From Emticicia sp. BO119 (GTDB lineage: Bacteria > Bacteroidota > Bacteroidia > Cytophagales > Spirosomataceae), in NCBI RefSeq assembly GCF_013912375.1, contig NZ_JACETV010000006.1:248001-312000 (forward strand): a stretch of 64,000 nt of DNA. The letters run 5' to 3'. Below are positions 45,586 to 54,321 of the stretch, piece by piece. Positions within the stretch are counted from its first letter, which is position 1. Each line of letters starts with the position of its first letter. The notes beneath the pieces are model-generated. The model had not been told where the DNA came from, did no database searches, and saw only the letters and a list, made by a program, of their open reading frames with translations. The translations under genes and the position numbers were made by a program.

Positions 45586-46941
45586 TTAGGAAGCAGGCCT
45601 GTTTTTATAGAAAAACTGGCTGTATAATTGTTTAATCTCATTGAATCCGACTGTAAAGAAACCAAATAGCGTAAAATCGAGATATTTTTTCAACCAGAAA
45701 TATCCAAAACTAACGCCCGTTAAAAAAGTAAAGAAGGTGGCAATTGCCACTCCGATAATATCTTCGAAGAGGTAAAGACCTAAGAAATCAAAAGTGATAT
45801 TGGTTGCCAGCATCAATAATACTTTATAAAAGTTGATTCTTGGCTGATGGATAATATCTAAAGTAACCCCCATGAATCGGTCAAGCGGGAAAAACATAGC
45901 AAATGACATGAAAACGCGATAAACCGTAACGGCTTGTGTATCAACATATTTACCTCCCCCCAAAATACCAATCGCTAAATCGGCTAATATAAGGGCTATC
46001 AGACAGATAGGTATCAAACAGATGGTGAGCATGCCCCCATATTTCTGCATAATATTCACTACCTCTTTCTTATTATTTTTATTGAAAGCCTCAGACATAG
46101 AAGGCATGCCTGTTGCCAGAAAACTACGGAGTGGTATCTCTATAATCTCCATGAGGCGCATCGGAATATTATACATAGCCACAGCCGCCGGCCCTGCAAC
46201 ACCTAATACTATCATAATAATAAACGTATCGGAACTTCGGAGCAGGTTAGTACTGATAGTGGTTCCTACACTGTATTTACCAAAATGGAATAACTCACTG
46301 ATAGATTCTTTTGTTCGTTTCTTAAAGGTGTTTAGGTGTGTCCAGCCTTTTGCTAAACTAAAAATACTTACAACCAATACGCAAGCTGCATTTATTATCA
46401 ATATTTTAGACAATGATAATTCATGAAATATAATCATTGCTAAAACAGCAAGAATAAATAGGCCCTGGTTGATCACTCTTAGAATCAATAATTTATCAAA
46501 TCGTTGTTCGGCCTGTAGTACCCACATCGCAATATTTGAAGGCAAACTGCAAAGGAAAGTAATTCCGAACCATTGGATTGTGATAGTAATTCCCTGACTA
46601 CCAATAATATTGAGCAAAGGAATAGCCAATAAGTTTAAGACCGCCATCACTACGGTGATAACAATCCCAAGGTACCATACCGAACCTAATACAGCTTCTG
46701 CCTTAATTTTTTCAGCGCCTGTATAGAATTTTATTAATGCTACCTGTAAGCAACCACTTCTGAATGTATCTAATAATACAAATACCGACTGAAAAAAGAA
46801 CCAATAGCCAAGGTCATCTGACGGCATGAATCTGAATAAAATGCCAGCAAGCACCATTCCTAAAACAGCCATTGCTCCATTGCCAAACAATGACAGGAAA
46901 TGTCTGTTTCGCAGTTTTGATATGATATTCTTTAAATTCAT
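45586..46941 (-). CDS. Polysaccharide flippase (Wzx/MATE-like)
   Basis: 451 residues with about 12-14 membrane segments, of the PST/Wzx type: FLSLFGNGAMAVLGMVLAGILF near the start, LRSSDTFIIMIVLGVAGPAAVAMYNIP in the middle (partial) and LFEDIIGVAIATFFTFLTGVSFGY near the end. It flips undecaprenyl-linked repeat units across the inner membrane in a Wzx/Wzy pathway. It lies between the GT14 and another glycosyltransferase gene with 8-9-base gaps. Confidence 0.9.
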   Translation of the reverse strand: MNLKNIISKLRNRHFLSLFGNGAMAVLGMVLAGILFRFMPSDDLGYWFFFQSVFVLLDTFRSGCLQVALIKFYTGAEKIKAEAVLGSVWYLGIVITVVMAVLNLLAIPLLNIIGSQGITITIQWFGITFLCSLPSNIAMWVLQAEQRFDKLLILRVINQGLFILAVLAMIIFHELSLSKILIINAACVLVVSIFSLAKGWTHLNTFKKRTKESISELFHFGKYSVGTTISTNLLRSSDTFIIMIVLGVAGPAAVAMYNIPMRLMEIIEIPLRSFLATGMPSMSEAFNKNNKKEVVNIMQKYGGMLTICLIPICLIALILADLAIGILGGGKYVDTQAVTVYRVFMSFAMFFPLDRFMGVTLDIIHQPRINFYKVLLMLATNITFDFLGLYLFEDIIGVAIATFFTFLTGVSFGYFWLKKYLDFTLFGFFTVGFNEIKQLYSQFFYKNRPAS

Positions 46942-46949
46942 GCGAGTAA

Positions 46950-48191
46950 TTACAGCGATGAAATGCTTTTAAGGTGAGACTCTTCTTTTTCGTTTAATAG
47001 CTGTTCTTGTACTGCAAAGATTTTCTCTACGCAGGCTTCCCATGTATGGCTTTTGGCACAATTGATGGCAGCTATTTTTTGATCATGCGTCTGTGGTTGC
47101 AAAGCTTTTTCTATGGCTTTCAGATAGCCCTCTAATCCAACGGCCAATTCTACATGCGGCAAAAACATATTCATTGCGAGAGTCTCAGTGGCAACTGTTG
47201 GTTTACCCATTGATAAATACTCGTCAATTTTGCGGGGATAATTACCAATTGTTAGACCATTAATCACCTGCGGATTCATACAAACATCCATATAATGCAT
47301 ATAGGCAGGCAATTCTTTTGTTTTTTTAGAACCTAAAAAGTGTACGTTCGGAATCTCATGCAATCTGCTTCTTTCGAAAACAGCGTCTTCAGGTCCTATC
47401 AGAACAATTTGCCAGTTTTTTCTTGCTTTAGCAATTTGTTCTAATAATTGAATATCCAATCGCTCATGAGTAAGAAATCCTACATATCCTATTCTGGGGT
47501 ATTGAATCTGTGCTAAATCAGCTGGTTCTGTTTTTTCTGAGAAAGCATCATAAATATCAGTTTCGCATCCTTGCCCTATGTCTGAACTTCTCGTATTATA
47601 CTTTGCACCATATTCAGCAAGATAAGCTGAATTTGTAAAAATAGCATCAGCGTCTCTGATAGTAATCGGCTCTATACGTGGCCCGTGAAACTTGAAATAC
47701 GCTTGCTCAACCAGGTTATCTCTGATATAGTAAAAACTCAATAATGGACTGAAGAACTCTTTAACAAATGGCCCGGCAAACATCTGGCTATCGTTAAAAA
47801 CAATACATTTTTCAGGTTTCCAGCCAAGTTTTTTAACAGCCATTTTTAAACTATCAAAAAAACCTTTGGCGTTCCTCTTGTTCAGAATATCGTATAACTT
47901 AAAATTCTTTAGAAAATTAATCGAAGTGCTTATATTCTTCGGTGTATGTAACCAAAGGTTATCGGCAATCTTTATAGTATTTTCACCAATGCCCAAAGCT
48001 AATTTTAATCTTTTACGTCCATAAGGAGTACCTATTCTGAAAATCAGAGATTTAAGATTAGTATCGGGATTCACATATACTACAGGCATGGTTTTGCTGA
48101 TTTCAGCAGCCAGATTCCGAGCATTACTTCCTAAGTTTAACTCCCATTCCTGCTGGGCAATCAGAATATATGCATCAACTTCTTTTGACAT
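46950..48191 (-). CDS. Glycosyltransferase (GT4/TuaH-like)
   Basis: 413 residues with a GT-B fold. The N-terminus AQQEWELNLGSNARNLAAEI is like TuaH and related enzymes of teichuronic acid and exopolysaccharide loci. The donor region has RIGYVGFLTHERLDIQLLEQI, WQIVLIGPEDAVF, VHFLGSKKTKELPAYM and NYPRKIDEYLSMGKPTVAT. Its ATG lies within the 33-codon microprotein frame (48175-48276), so the two overlap by 17 bases. Transferred sugar unknown. Confidence 0.88.
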   Translation of the reverse strand: MSKEVDAYILIAQQEWELNLGSNARNLAAEISKTMPVVYVNPDTNLKSLIFRIGTPYGRKRLKLALGIGENTIKIADNLWLHTPKNISTSINFLKNFKLYDILNKRNAKGFFDSLKMAVKKLGWKPEKCIVFNDSQMFAGPFVKEFFSPLLSFYYIRDNLVEQAYFKFHGPRIEPITIRDADAIFTNSAYLAEYGAKYNTRSSDIGQGCETDIYDAFSEKTEPADLAQIQYPRIGYVGFLTHERLDIQLLEQIAKARKNWQIVLIGPEDAVFERSRLHEIPNVHFLGSKKTKELPAYMHYMDVCMNPQVINGLTIGNYPRKIDEYLSMGKPTVATETLAMNMFLPHVELAVGLEGYLKAIEKALQPQTHDQKIAAINCAKSHTWEACVEKIFAVQEQLLNEKEESHLKSISSL

Positions 48192-48276
48192 AGCGTTTGC
48201 TTTTAGTTTTCAGACCTTTTACAAAACCCCAGAGTACGCATATTACTCCGGTTACACCAATAATATCCCAGGGCAT
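48175..48276 (-). CDS. Membrane microprotein (33 aa) in the exopolysaccharide locus
   Basis: A 33-codon frame lies in the gap between two glycosyltransferases: MPWDIIGVTGVICVLWGF as one membrane segment, then the basic tail KGLKTKSKRYVKRS. It starts 19 bases after the stop of the gene at 48296-49471 and its end overlaps the start of the next gene by 17 bases, which is the spacing of a coupled operon gene. Without it the gap would be 104 bases, the largest in this tightly packed arm. The membrane-then-positive layout suggests a single-pass inner-membrane protein, cytoplasmic C-terminus. Function unknown; a chance frame cannot be ruled out. Confidence 0.5.
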   Translation of the reverse strand: MPWDIIGVTGVICVLWGFVKGLKTKSKRYVKRS

Positions 48277-48295
48277 AATAGATACAATTTAGATG

Positions 48296-49471
48296 TTAAG
48301 ATTCACCGTGAGGCGTATGAATAAATTGTTTCCGGGCTTTGCCGATATGTAACATGGCTTTCAGCATTGAAAACAAAGCACTTGGTATCTGCAAAAATGC
48401 CATAAGCAATTTTTTGTTGTACCAATTTGCCGGAATACCCATCAACAATGCTAAAACCAAAGCAAAAAACATTCCAATTGATACATATAAAAACTCCTGA
48501 AAGAAAAGGATTGTCAATAACAACCAAAGGAATACAATAGCTACAAGCATAACCCTTGGTAAAAGATAGGTCTGAAAAACCTTATCAAAAAAAGCTATAT
48601 TCCCTCTGAACAACTGTACCCATCCTTCAACAAAATACTTCTCGAAAAACTCAATCTGCATAGCAATCCAACGGCTTCTTTGTTTGCTAAAAACATCAGT
48701 TTTAGCCACCTTTTCATCATAAACAAATCTACCGTCAAGAAAAGCAATATCTTTCCCTTGTCTGATAATTCTGTATTCCATTTCTTTATCTTCCCCAGAG
48801 GTATCGCCAATATTGTGAAGTAACGAAACGAAGAAATCCCATTGAAAAGCCATACCACTCCCTATAAGGGCCGAGGGTAAGCCAACAGCCACGTGCCCTC
48901 TACGGAAAATATGATTATTAATCTCTTCTGTGCAAGCATCTAACAAGGCAAAAGGTGTTTTGAAATCTTTGGCCGTTCTATGACCTTGTACTACCTGATA
49001 GCCTTTCTCAAATGCATTATTGACCGCATGCAAGAACCCCTGAGACATATGATTATCAGCATCCAGAATCAATAGTATGTCTACAGGTTCCTGGGCAGTT
49101 GATTCAACAGCTTTCTCCAGAGCTTTCCCTTTTGTACTTTTCTCAAAACTTACTTCTACTACCTTAAGAGGAAGTGCTTTGAGAGTGCTTAATGTAGCTT
49201 CGCTGAAAGAATCAGCAATAATCACCACTTCATATTTATCTTTTGGGTAATCCTGCTTAACGGCTTCTTTGGCTGTATTTATAATTACAGCATCTTCTTT
49301 ATAACCAGGAATAAAAATCCTGATTTTTCTGAGAACCTTTGCTTCTACAAATTTCTCTTTTGAGGCTAACTTGCCTGCTATAGAATAGAAAAGCAGATAG
49401 ACTACCTGAACGAGCAAGTAGATGAGAACACAGTAGAGAATAATGTTTAATAAAAGGTAAATTACATTCAT
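48296..49471 (-). CDS. Membrane glycosyltransferase family 2 (processive-like)
   Basis: 391 residues. A membrane helix at the N-terminus (IILYCVLIYLLVQVVYLLFY) is followed by a GT2 domain: RIFIPGYKEDAVIINTAKEA, then VDILLILDADNHMSQGFL (DxD), DTSGEDKEMEYRIIRQGKDI (ED motif) and SKQRSRWIAMQIEFF (QxxRW). Three to four helices follow near the C-terminus (residues 295-360). QxxRW and membrane helices are features of processive synthases such as cellulose and hyaluronan synthase, but the single DxD and short length fit an enzyme for a single sugar as well. In the minus-strand arm of the locus. Confidence 0.9.
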   Translation of the reverse strand: MNVIYLLLNIILYCVLIYLLVQVVYLLFYSIAGKLASKEKFVEAKVLRKIRIFIPGYKEDAVIINTAKEAVKQDYPKDKYEVVIIADSFSEATLSTLKALPLKVVEVSFEKSTKGKALEKAVESTAQEPVDILLILDADNHMSQGFLHAVNNAFEKGYQVVQGHRTAKDFKTPFALLDACTEEINNHIFRRGHVAVGLPSALIGSGMAFQWDFFVSLLHNIGDTSGEDKEMEYRIIRQGKDIAFLDGRFVYDEKVAKTDVFSKQRSRWIAMQIEFFEKYFVEGWVQLFRGNIAFFDKVFQTYLLPRVMLVAIVFLWLLLTILFFQEFLYVSIGMFFALVLALLMGIPANWYNKKLLMAFLQIPSALFSMLKAMLHIGKARKQFIHTPHGES

Positions 49472-49509
49472 CGTATTATCAGGTTTTACACAAAGGACAT
49501 ACAGGCTAC

Positions 49510-51024
49510 TTATACTTGATTGGTTAAACCAATTTTATGATTATTAGAATAAATCAACTCTTCATTCTCGTCAGTTTCTATTTTTTTAGTCTCAGGCGTG
49601 TCCCATCTTGGGCTCAGCCATATAAATGCCAGACTTACAAACACTACAGCTTCTGAAGGCATTGCATTTAATACTTCATTACCATAACTGCAAAGCAGAA
49701 TTCCGGCGACGCCCGAACAGAGTGAGGCCAATTGGTTTTTGAGCACTGGATCTCTCGTTTTCCAGATGATTCCGGCACTTTTACCCAGAATATACATCAT
49801 CATTCCGAACCAGATCAGAAAACCCACAATGCCGTACATCCCCCAGATTTTCACATAAAGGCTATCAGGTGGGATCGTCGAAATATATTTATTCTTGTTA
49901 TAAATAGTCCCCCAGGTTCCCATTGTTCCTACTCCTGCACCGAAAGGCTTATTTTTTATATAATTAGCCAAGATTTGCTGATTAATAAACCGTACCTGCA
50001 AAGAAGCATCTTTAGGATCTAATGATGTACGTAAACGTCGGATTTCGGCGTTTTGATTACCTATAGTAGTATATTTCAGCACCCCCAGAGCTCCTCCACC
50101 AACTATGGCGCCCAAAAGCAGAATTTTTATCTGCTTACTCAGTATCAGAAACATGAAGCCCCCTCCTACCAGGCCAAATAAAGCACCTCTTGTACCAGAG
50201 ATGATCATACCGTACATAATTACCAATCCAGCAATCATATAGGTAAGTTTCTTTTTTCTTGAATGAGGTCCGACTGCCAGAATGATACACATAATGGCTA
50301 TGTGTGCCTGAGAAGCCCCAAACTGTGCCGCATCTGAGTAATAGGAAAAAACACGAAGTTTACCAAATAAAACATGGGTTTTCTTAGGGCCCTCCTCCAG
50401 CCATCTGTTTTCAGCAGCATCTGGCCCCATTTTCATCTGTTTTACTCCATAAACTGCTCCAATAAGCGAAAGCACGATAATAATAGTAAAAAACGTATTG
50501 ATATCTGACTTCTTATAAAAAAGCAGAATCGCCAAAGGTATGGTTAATATCCAGTATAGTGTCGCTGAACGCATTTCATAAACCCACCCCAGAATACTGG
50601 GTCTCTCAGGGTTTCCTAATTGTAAAATGGTAATTACAAACCATACTACGGCAGTCCAGAACAAATCGTTGTTAATGTATCTGAATTTGAACTTGTCACT
50701 CCTGAAAAACAATATAGCAAATAGCGTTAGTAATAGTATGCCGTCTGTACCTAAACCCACCTGTAACCCAGGAATATGTTTCCCTATTGTGGGCATTACA
50801 AAAACATAGACTATATAAGTAAACATCCCTATACGCGGCTTCAGAAACACAAGTGCTACAAAGCCTGCAATAAAGGGTAATACAAGAAAAATCATCCCGA
50901 TGGCAACCCCTTTCCTGGCAATGAGCCAACCACACGCAACCGTTATAAGAACAATCGGTATCAGCCAAATATTCTTAATAATGTTTCGGTTAGTGGTATA
51001 AAAAACATTGCTCTCCATGCTCAT
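49510..51024 (-). CDS. O-antigen ligase / Wzy-like polymerase
   Basis: 504 residues with about 11-12 membrane segments. The pattern of the O-antigen ligase family (PF04932) is visible: LIARKGVAIGMIFLVLPFIAG, YIVYVFVMPTIGKHIPGLQVG and a long extracytoplasmic loop before FGAGVGTMGTWGTIYNKNKY, near a conserved His-poor region. Later helices are LASLCSGVAGILLCSYGNEV and AVVFVSLAFIWLS. It probably polymerises the flipped repeats (Wzy) at the periplasmic face. It lies between the membrane GT2 and the Wzz/Wzc-like gene. Confidence 0.85.
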   Translation of the reverse strand: MSMESNVFYTTNRNIIKNIWLIPIVLITVACGWLIARKGVAIGMIFLVLPFIAGFVALVFLKPRIGMFTYIVYVFVMPTIGKHIPGLQVGLGTDGILLLTLFAILFFRSDKFKFRYINNDLFWTAVVWFVITILQLGNPERPSILGWVYEMRSATLYWILTIPLAILLFYKKSDINTFFTIIIVLSLIGAVYGVKQMKMGPDAAENRWLEEGPKKTHVLFGKLRVFSYYSDAAQFGASQAHIAIMCIILAVGPHSRKKKLTYMIAGLVIMYGMIISGTRGALFGLVGGGFMFLILSKQIKILLLGAIVGGGALGVLKYTTIGNQNAEIRRLRTSLDPKDASLQVRFINQQILANYIKNKPFGAGVGTMGTWGTIYNKNKYISTIPPDSLYVKIWGMYGIVGFLIWFGMMMYILGKSAGIIWKTRDPVLKNQLASLCSGVAGILLCSYGNEVLNAMPSEAVVFVSLAFIWLSPRWDTPETKKIETDENEELIYSNNHKIGLTNQV

Positions 51025-51030
51025 GGTGAA

Positions 51031-53238
51031 TTATGACCTGTAGACAGACTTTCTGTTACCAAACTCAAATTTTACTACTTTTTTGATGAATGCTCTTATA
51101 GCATTACGTTTCTTCGGTACTTCACCGATATATTCTTCTGCGAAATCTGTTTCAACGCCATTCAGTATAAACATAGGTTGGCTTCCGGTTGTCTGTGTAA
51201 AAATAGATACCATTTCTTTATCTTTCTTATCCCAGATACGATTAGCCCTGCAAAGGAGAATAGAATGGTGTAAAGGTGGAAAAAGTCCGGGCTTTATAAC
51301 CATTTTTTCCAGAGCCGGAAACTCTATCAGCACAAAATCTTTTCCTGTTTTTCTTGATAATCCTCCACTTTGAATTCTCATCAATTCTGTTTCATGGTGC
51401 TGTTGAATAACCTCTTGCCCATTAGCCCATTCTAACTGATGTGCAGCCAAACTCAAGGGCATTGTAATACCCAGTTGACGATACTCTGTATTTGAAAGTA
51501 ACAATTGTTTTTCTACATTATAGTCGAGATCTATCAATTGCCTCTCTAAAATATCAATTATGGTGCTTTTTCCCTCCCCTCTCTGGGTACTGATAAAACC
51601 AAGATAGATAGTCTGCTGACGGCCATCAATCTGGGCTAATAAATGTTGCAACAGGCGCAAATCAGCTTGTCTTAAAAAATCAGCTCTTTCGTTTAAAAGT
51701 GGATATATTCCCAGCAATGGCAGATTAACCATTTTTTTTGCTCTTGCTGGCTCCAAGAGAGTTTTATTAATAAACGCCCTGCCCAATATCACAGCCATAA
51801 CAAGTACAAAGCCAACCATAAAGCCAACTACTACCAAAATAATACGTTTTGATGGGTTTGGCTTAAGTGGTAGGAACGGTGGATCAACCACATCTAATTT
51901 GGAAGTAAGTTCGGTATTTTGCTGAGAGAGTTTCGCCTGATTAAGATCATGTAAAAGTTGCAGATACTCCTGCTCAGAAACATTGATTTGCCTTTCAATT
52001 TTTTTAAGAATAGCACCTAATGGAGCAAACTTTCTGTATTCTTCTGTAAACTCTTTTTTCCGCTTATCCATAACAGCCAGTTTCGCCTTGCTTTGCTCAA
52101 AGGCAAGGGTGGTCTTAAGCCATTCGTCCAACACATTTTTTGTCGGAATCCCGTTTGGCGTATTGGTTTGCTGGTTCAGATTACTAAGCGTTTTCTTGAT
52201 ATTTGCTTCGTAAGTATTTGCCAGGCTTTGCAGGCTGTCTAATTCTTTTTTATTTGAGCCGTCTTTGTTGACAATCTCACTATTGGCTATTTTGTTGTAA
52301 ACGTCTGAAAGCTTTTGCCTTTCATCTATTATTTCACTTCCATAAATAGACTGGTACACCCGATTCTTAATACTCTCGTTTACTTTTTCAAGAGCCCTAC
52401 CCGATGCCATTTCGTCCATTTCCAAGGCATGGTTCATCGCATACAGATCCTCTCTTTCTCCTGCTACTGCCTTGGTTTGCTCATAATAGTTAATAATGTC
52501 ATTATTTTTATTAAAATCTAAAAAGAGCTTTTCTACAGAATCAAGTTTCACAAATGCCTTTCTGGTCTGTGTCTCAAAATAATCTACAACCGAAGTAGTT
52601 TGTCCACCTTTTACAGATTTATATTTCTCCATAAAAATCTCCTCCAGCAATTCTAATGTCCGTTTACAAATAAGGGGGTCGTTAGTTTCATAGGATAACT
52701 TTACCAAATCGCTGGAATTAATACGGCTTGACTCTATTTTATTTAAGGCATCTAAAGAATAAAAGGGTTCTTTTGAATTGAGCAATTCATAAATAAGATT
52801 ATCATCGCTGCTCTCCATATATTTAACAATAGCGGCGCGGGTTTCTGGTAGAGTAGGCTTTACGATAATCTTTCTTATACTATCTGGTATTTGTTTGCTT
52901 AGTTCGTCATAAGCCAGCCAGGTCAATACCTCCGGATCATGTTTTTTTAAAGATAGGTGTTCGGCGAGCAATGATATAGCTACCTCTTGCTTGGTATCTC
53001 TCGATTGTATAAGTGTTAACAAATTATCAAAAGCATTGCTTGTAGAAAAGAAATCAGCCTTGATTTCACCACTCAGGCTATACCCAGATGCAATACCTGT
53101 ATAAATTGTTGACTCCGAAGAATATACTTTTTTCTCCTTACGTGTAAAATAAAAAATTGTAGCAGCTAAAATTATAGGTACTATAATTAGCCACTTCAGA
53201 TTTTTTAAAATTAAATTAAGGAAATGCAAAAAACTCAT
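51031..53238 (-). CDS. Wzz/Wzc-like chain-length and export protein with degenerate kinase domain
   Basis: 735 residues. An N-terminal membrane segment (LKWLIIVPIILAATIFYF) and a long periplasmic coiled-coil region (about 190-460) are followed by a second membrane segment (IILVVVGFMVGFVLVMAVIL) with the Pro-rich DVVDPPFLPLKPNPSK before it. The cytoplasmic domain has a Walker A FISTQRGEGKSTIIDIL. However, the next strand QLLLSNTEYRQL lacks the usual Walker A-prime DxD, the Walker B reads VLIEFPALE with no Asp, and the tail has only one Tyr in place of a Tyr cluster. It probably sets chain length and bridges to the outer-membrane partner, without strong tyrosine-kinase activity. It overlaps the TolC-like gene by 4 bases. 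Confidence 0.88.
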   Translation of the reverse strand: MSFLHFLNLILKNLKWLIIVPIILAATIFYFTRKEKKVYSSESTIYTGIASGYSLSGEIKADFFSTSNAFDNLLTLIQSRDTKQEVAISLLAEHLSLKKHDPEVLTWLAYDELSKQIPDSIRKIIVKPTLPETRAAIVKYMESSDDNLIYELLNSKEPFYSLDALNKIESSRINSSDLVKLSYETNDPLICKRTLELLEEIFMEKYKSVKGGQTTSVVDYFETQTRKAFVKLDSVEKLFLDFNKNNDIINYYEQTKAVAGEREDLYAMNHALEMDEMASGRALEKVNESIKNRVYQSIYGSEIIDERQKLSDVYNKIANSEIVNKDGSNKKELDSLQSLANTYEANIKKTLSNLNQQTNTPNGIPTKNVLDEWLKTTLAFEQSKAKLAVMDKRKKEFTEEYRKFAPLGAILKKIERQINVSEQEYLQLLHDLNQAKLSQQNTELTSKLDVVDPPFLPLKPNPSKRIILVVVGFMVGFVLVMAVILGRAFINKTLLEPARAKKMVNLPLLGIYPLLNERADFLRQADLRLLQHLLAQIDGRQQTIYLGFISTQRGEGKSTIIDILERQLIDLDYNVEKQLLLSNTEYRQLGITMPLSLAAHQLEWANGQEVIQQHHETELMRIQSGGLSRKTGKDFVLIEFPALEKMVIKPGLFPPLHHSILLCRANRIWDKKDKEMVSIFTQTTGSQPMFILNGVETDFAEEYIGEVPKKRNAIRAFIKKVVKFEFGNRKSVYRS

Positions 53239-53996
53239 CGTACTCTCTTTAATAATGATGCTAAAGTTGTTCCCGTGAATGTCTCTAATTGCAAAATATT
53301 AGTCTGAAACAGATTTATGGTTTGCTCATACTCTATCTTTGCTTTGTTATTCATTTCAAGTACTTTTGAAAGTTGCTCTACTGTCAGCTGCCCTTGTACA
53401 AACTCTTTTTCAGCCAAATCATAATTCAGTTGTGCCGATTGCTTATTATTTGAACTGATTGCTAATAATTTCTGTGATAGTTTTAGTTCCTGATACATTC
53501 TTATCACCTCTAATTTCAATGCCAGGGTAGCATTTTCTTTTTCATGGCCAAATACCTCCATCTGCATTTGTGCCGATTTCACGAGATGTTTCCGGTTGAT
53601 AATAGTTGTCAAAGGCAGAGAAATACCAGCACCCAAATTATAAAAACCTGTTTGTGTAGTGGTAAGTCTGTTAAAATTGGTTGAAGCCGTAGCATCTGCC
53701 ACCGCTGCATAATTAGTACCATAAGCATAGCTTGCCTGCAAGCCAAATACACTAAAAATAGAATTCTTATTTATTTTCAGATTGGCTTGAGCCAATTGAA
53801 TACTTTTATCAAATTTCTTTACTTCACCCGAATTTTTCAAGGCAGCATCAATCAGAAAAGGCAATAATTCATCAGTAGCAAAGGCTTTTGCCAAGGTAGC
53901 ATCAACAGAAGTAACCTGGGCATGTACCTCTGCTTCAGTGTAAATAAGTGTCAATACCGCAATAAATGCCGTAAAAAATCTCTTAAAGCACGTCAT
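53235..53996 (-). CDS. Half-length TolC-like outer-membrane protein
   Basis: About 253 residues from the start at 53996. The signal peptide MTCFKRFFTAFIAVLTLIYT ends near VHAQ, which I prefer to the longer frame that begins at a TTG (54080). The mature protein has one TolC/OEP repeat: LLPFLIDAALKNSGEVKKFD, then SIQLAQANLKINKNSIFSVFG, GISLPLTTIINRKHLVKSAQ and a long helical part ending TNILQLETFTG. TolC proteins usually have two such repeats in about 430-500 residues, so this is half the size and would need to form larger oligomers. It is coupled to the Wzc-like gene and no Wza/SLBB exporter is visible, so it may be the outer-membrane exit of the locus. Confidence 0.78.
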   Translation of the reverse strand: MTCFKRFFTAFIAVLTLIYTEAEVHAQVTSVDATLAKAFATDELLPFLIDAALKNSGEVKKFDKSIQLAQANLKINKNSIFSVFGLQASYAYGTNYAAVADATASTNFNRLTTTQTGFYNLGAGISLPLTTIINRKHLVKSAQMQMEVFGHEKENATLALKLEVIRMYQELKLSQKLLAISSNNKQSAQLNYDLAEKEFVQGQLTVEQLSKVLEMNNKAKIEYEQTINLFQTNILQLETFTGTTLASLLKRVR

Positions 53997-54321
53997 GTTC
54001 TTATCAACAAGGGTTTGTTGTCTATTGTTATCAGATAAGCCCTGTGGCTTATTAGCAAGTTTCTCAAATATCATACCCAATCTTATTTTTGTAAGAAATA
54101 CTTATCAAAAATTAGAATTTCTCTAAATTATATTCTTTTGAGTAACTCAATAGCGGAGTCTGTTTGGGCAGCAAAAATTCAATAAAAGGAGGAAAAATCT
54201 TGACTCAATTACAGCAATAATTTCAAATCTGTGATTGCAGTATAATTCTATATACTTTTTGAATAAAAACAGCTACTAATTTAATAATAACTGTTTCTAT
54301 TCAAAATTATTATATCTGGTT
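53997..54321. other. AT-rich intergenic region in the exopolysaccharide locus
   Basis: About 325 bases between the TolC-like gene and the upstream glycosyltransferase gene on the same strand. The only structure seen is an imperfect inverted repeat, GAATAaAAACAG near 54261-54272 with CTGTTTcTATTC near 54291-54302, without a T run. It could contain the promoter of the minus-strand arm. Confidence 0.4.

Noticed and set aside
54261-54302. Imperfect inverted repeat after the GT2 gene as a terminator
   Set aside because: Mismatched stem with an 18-base loop and no T tract on the relevant strand; kept only as a note for the intergenic region.
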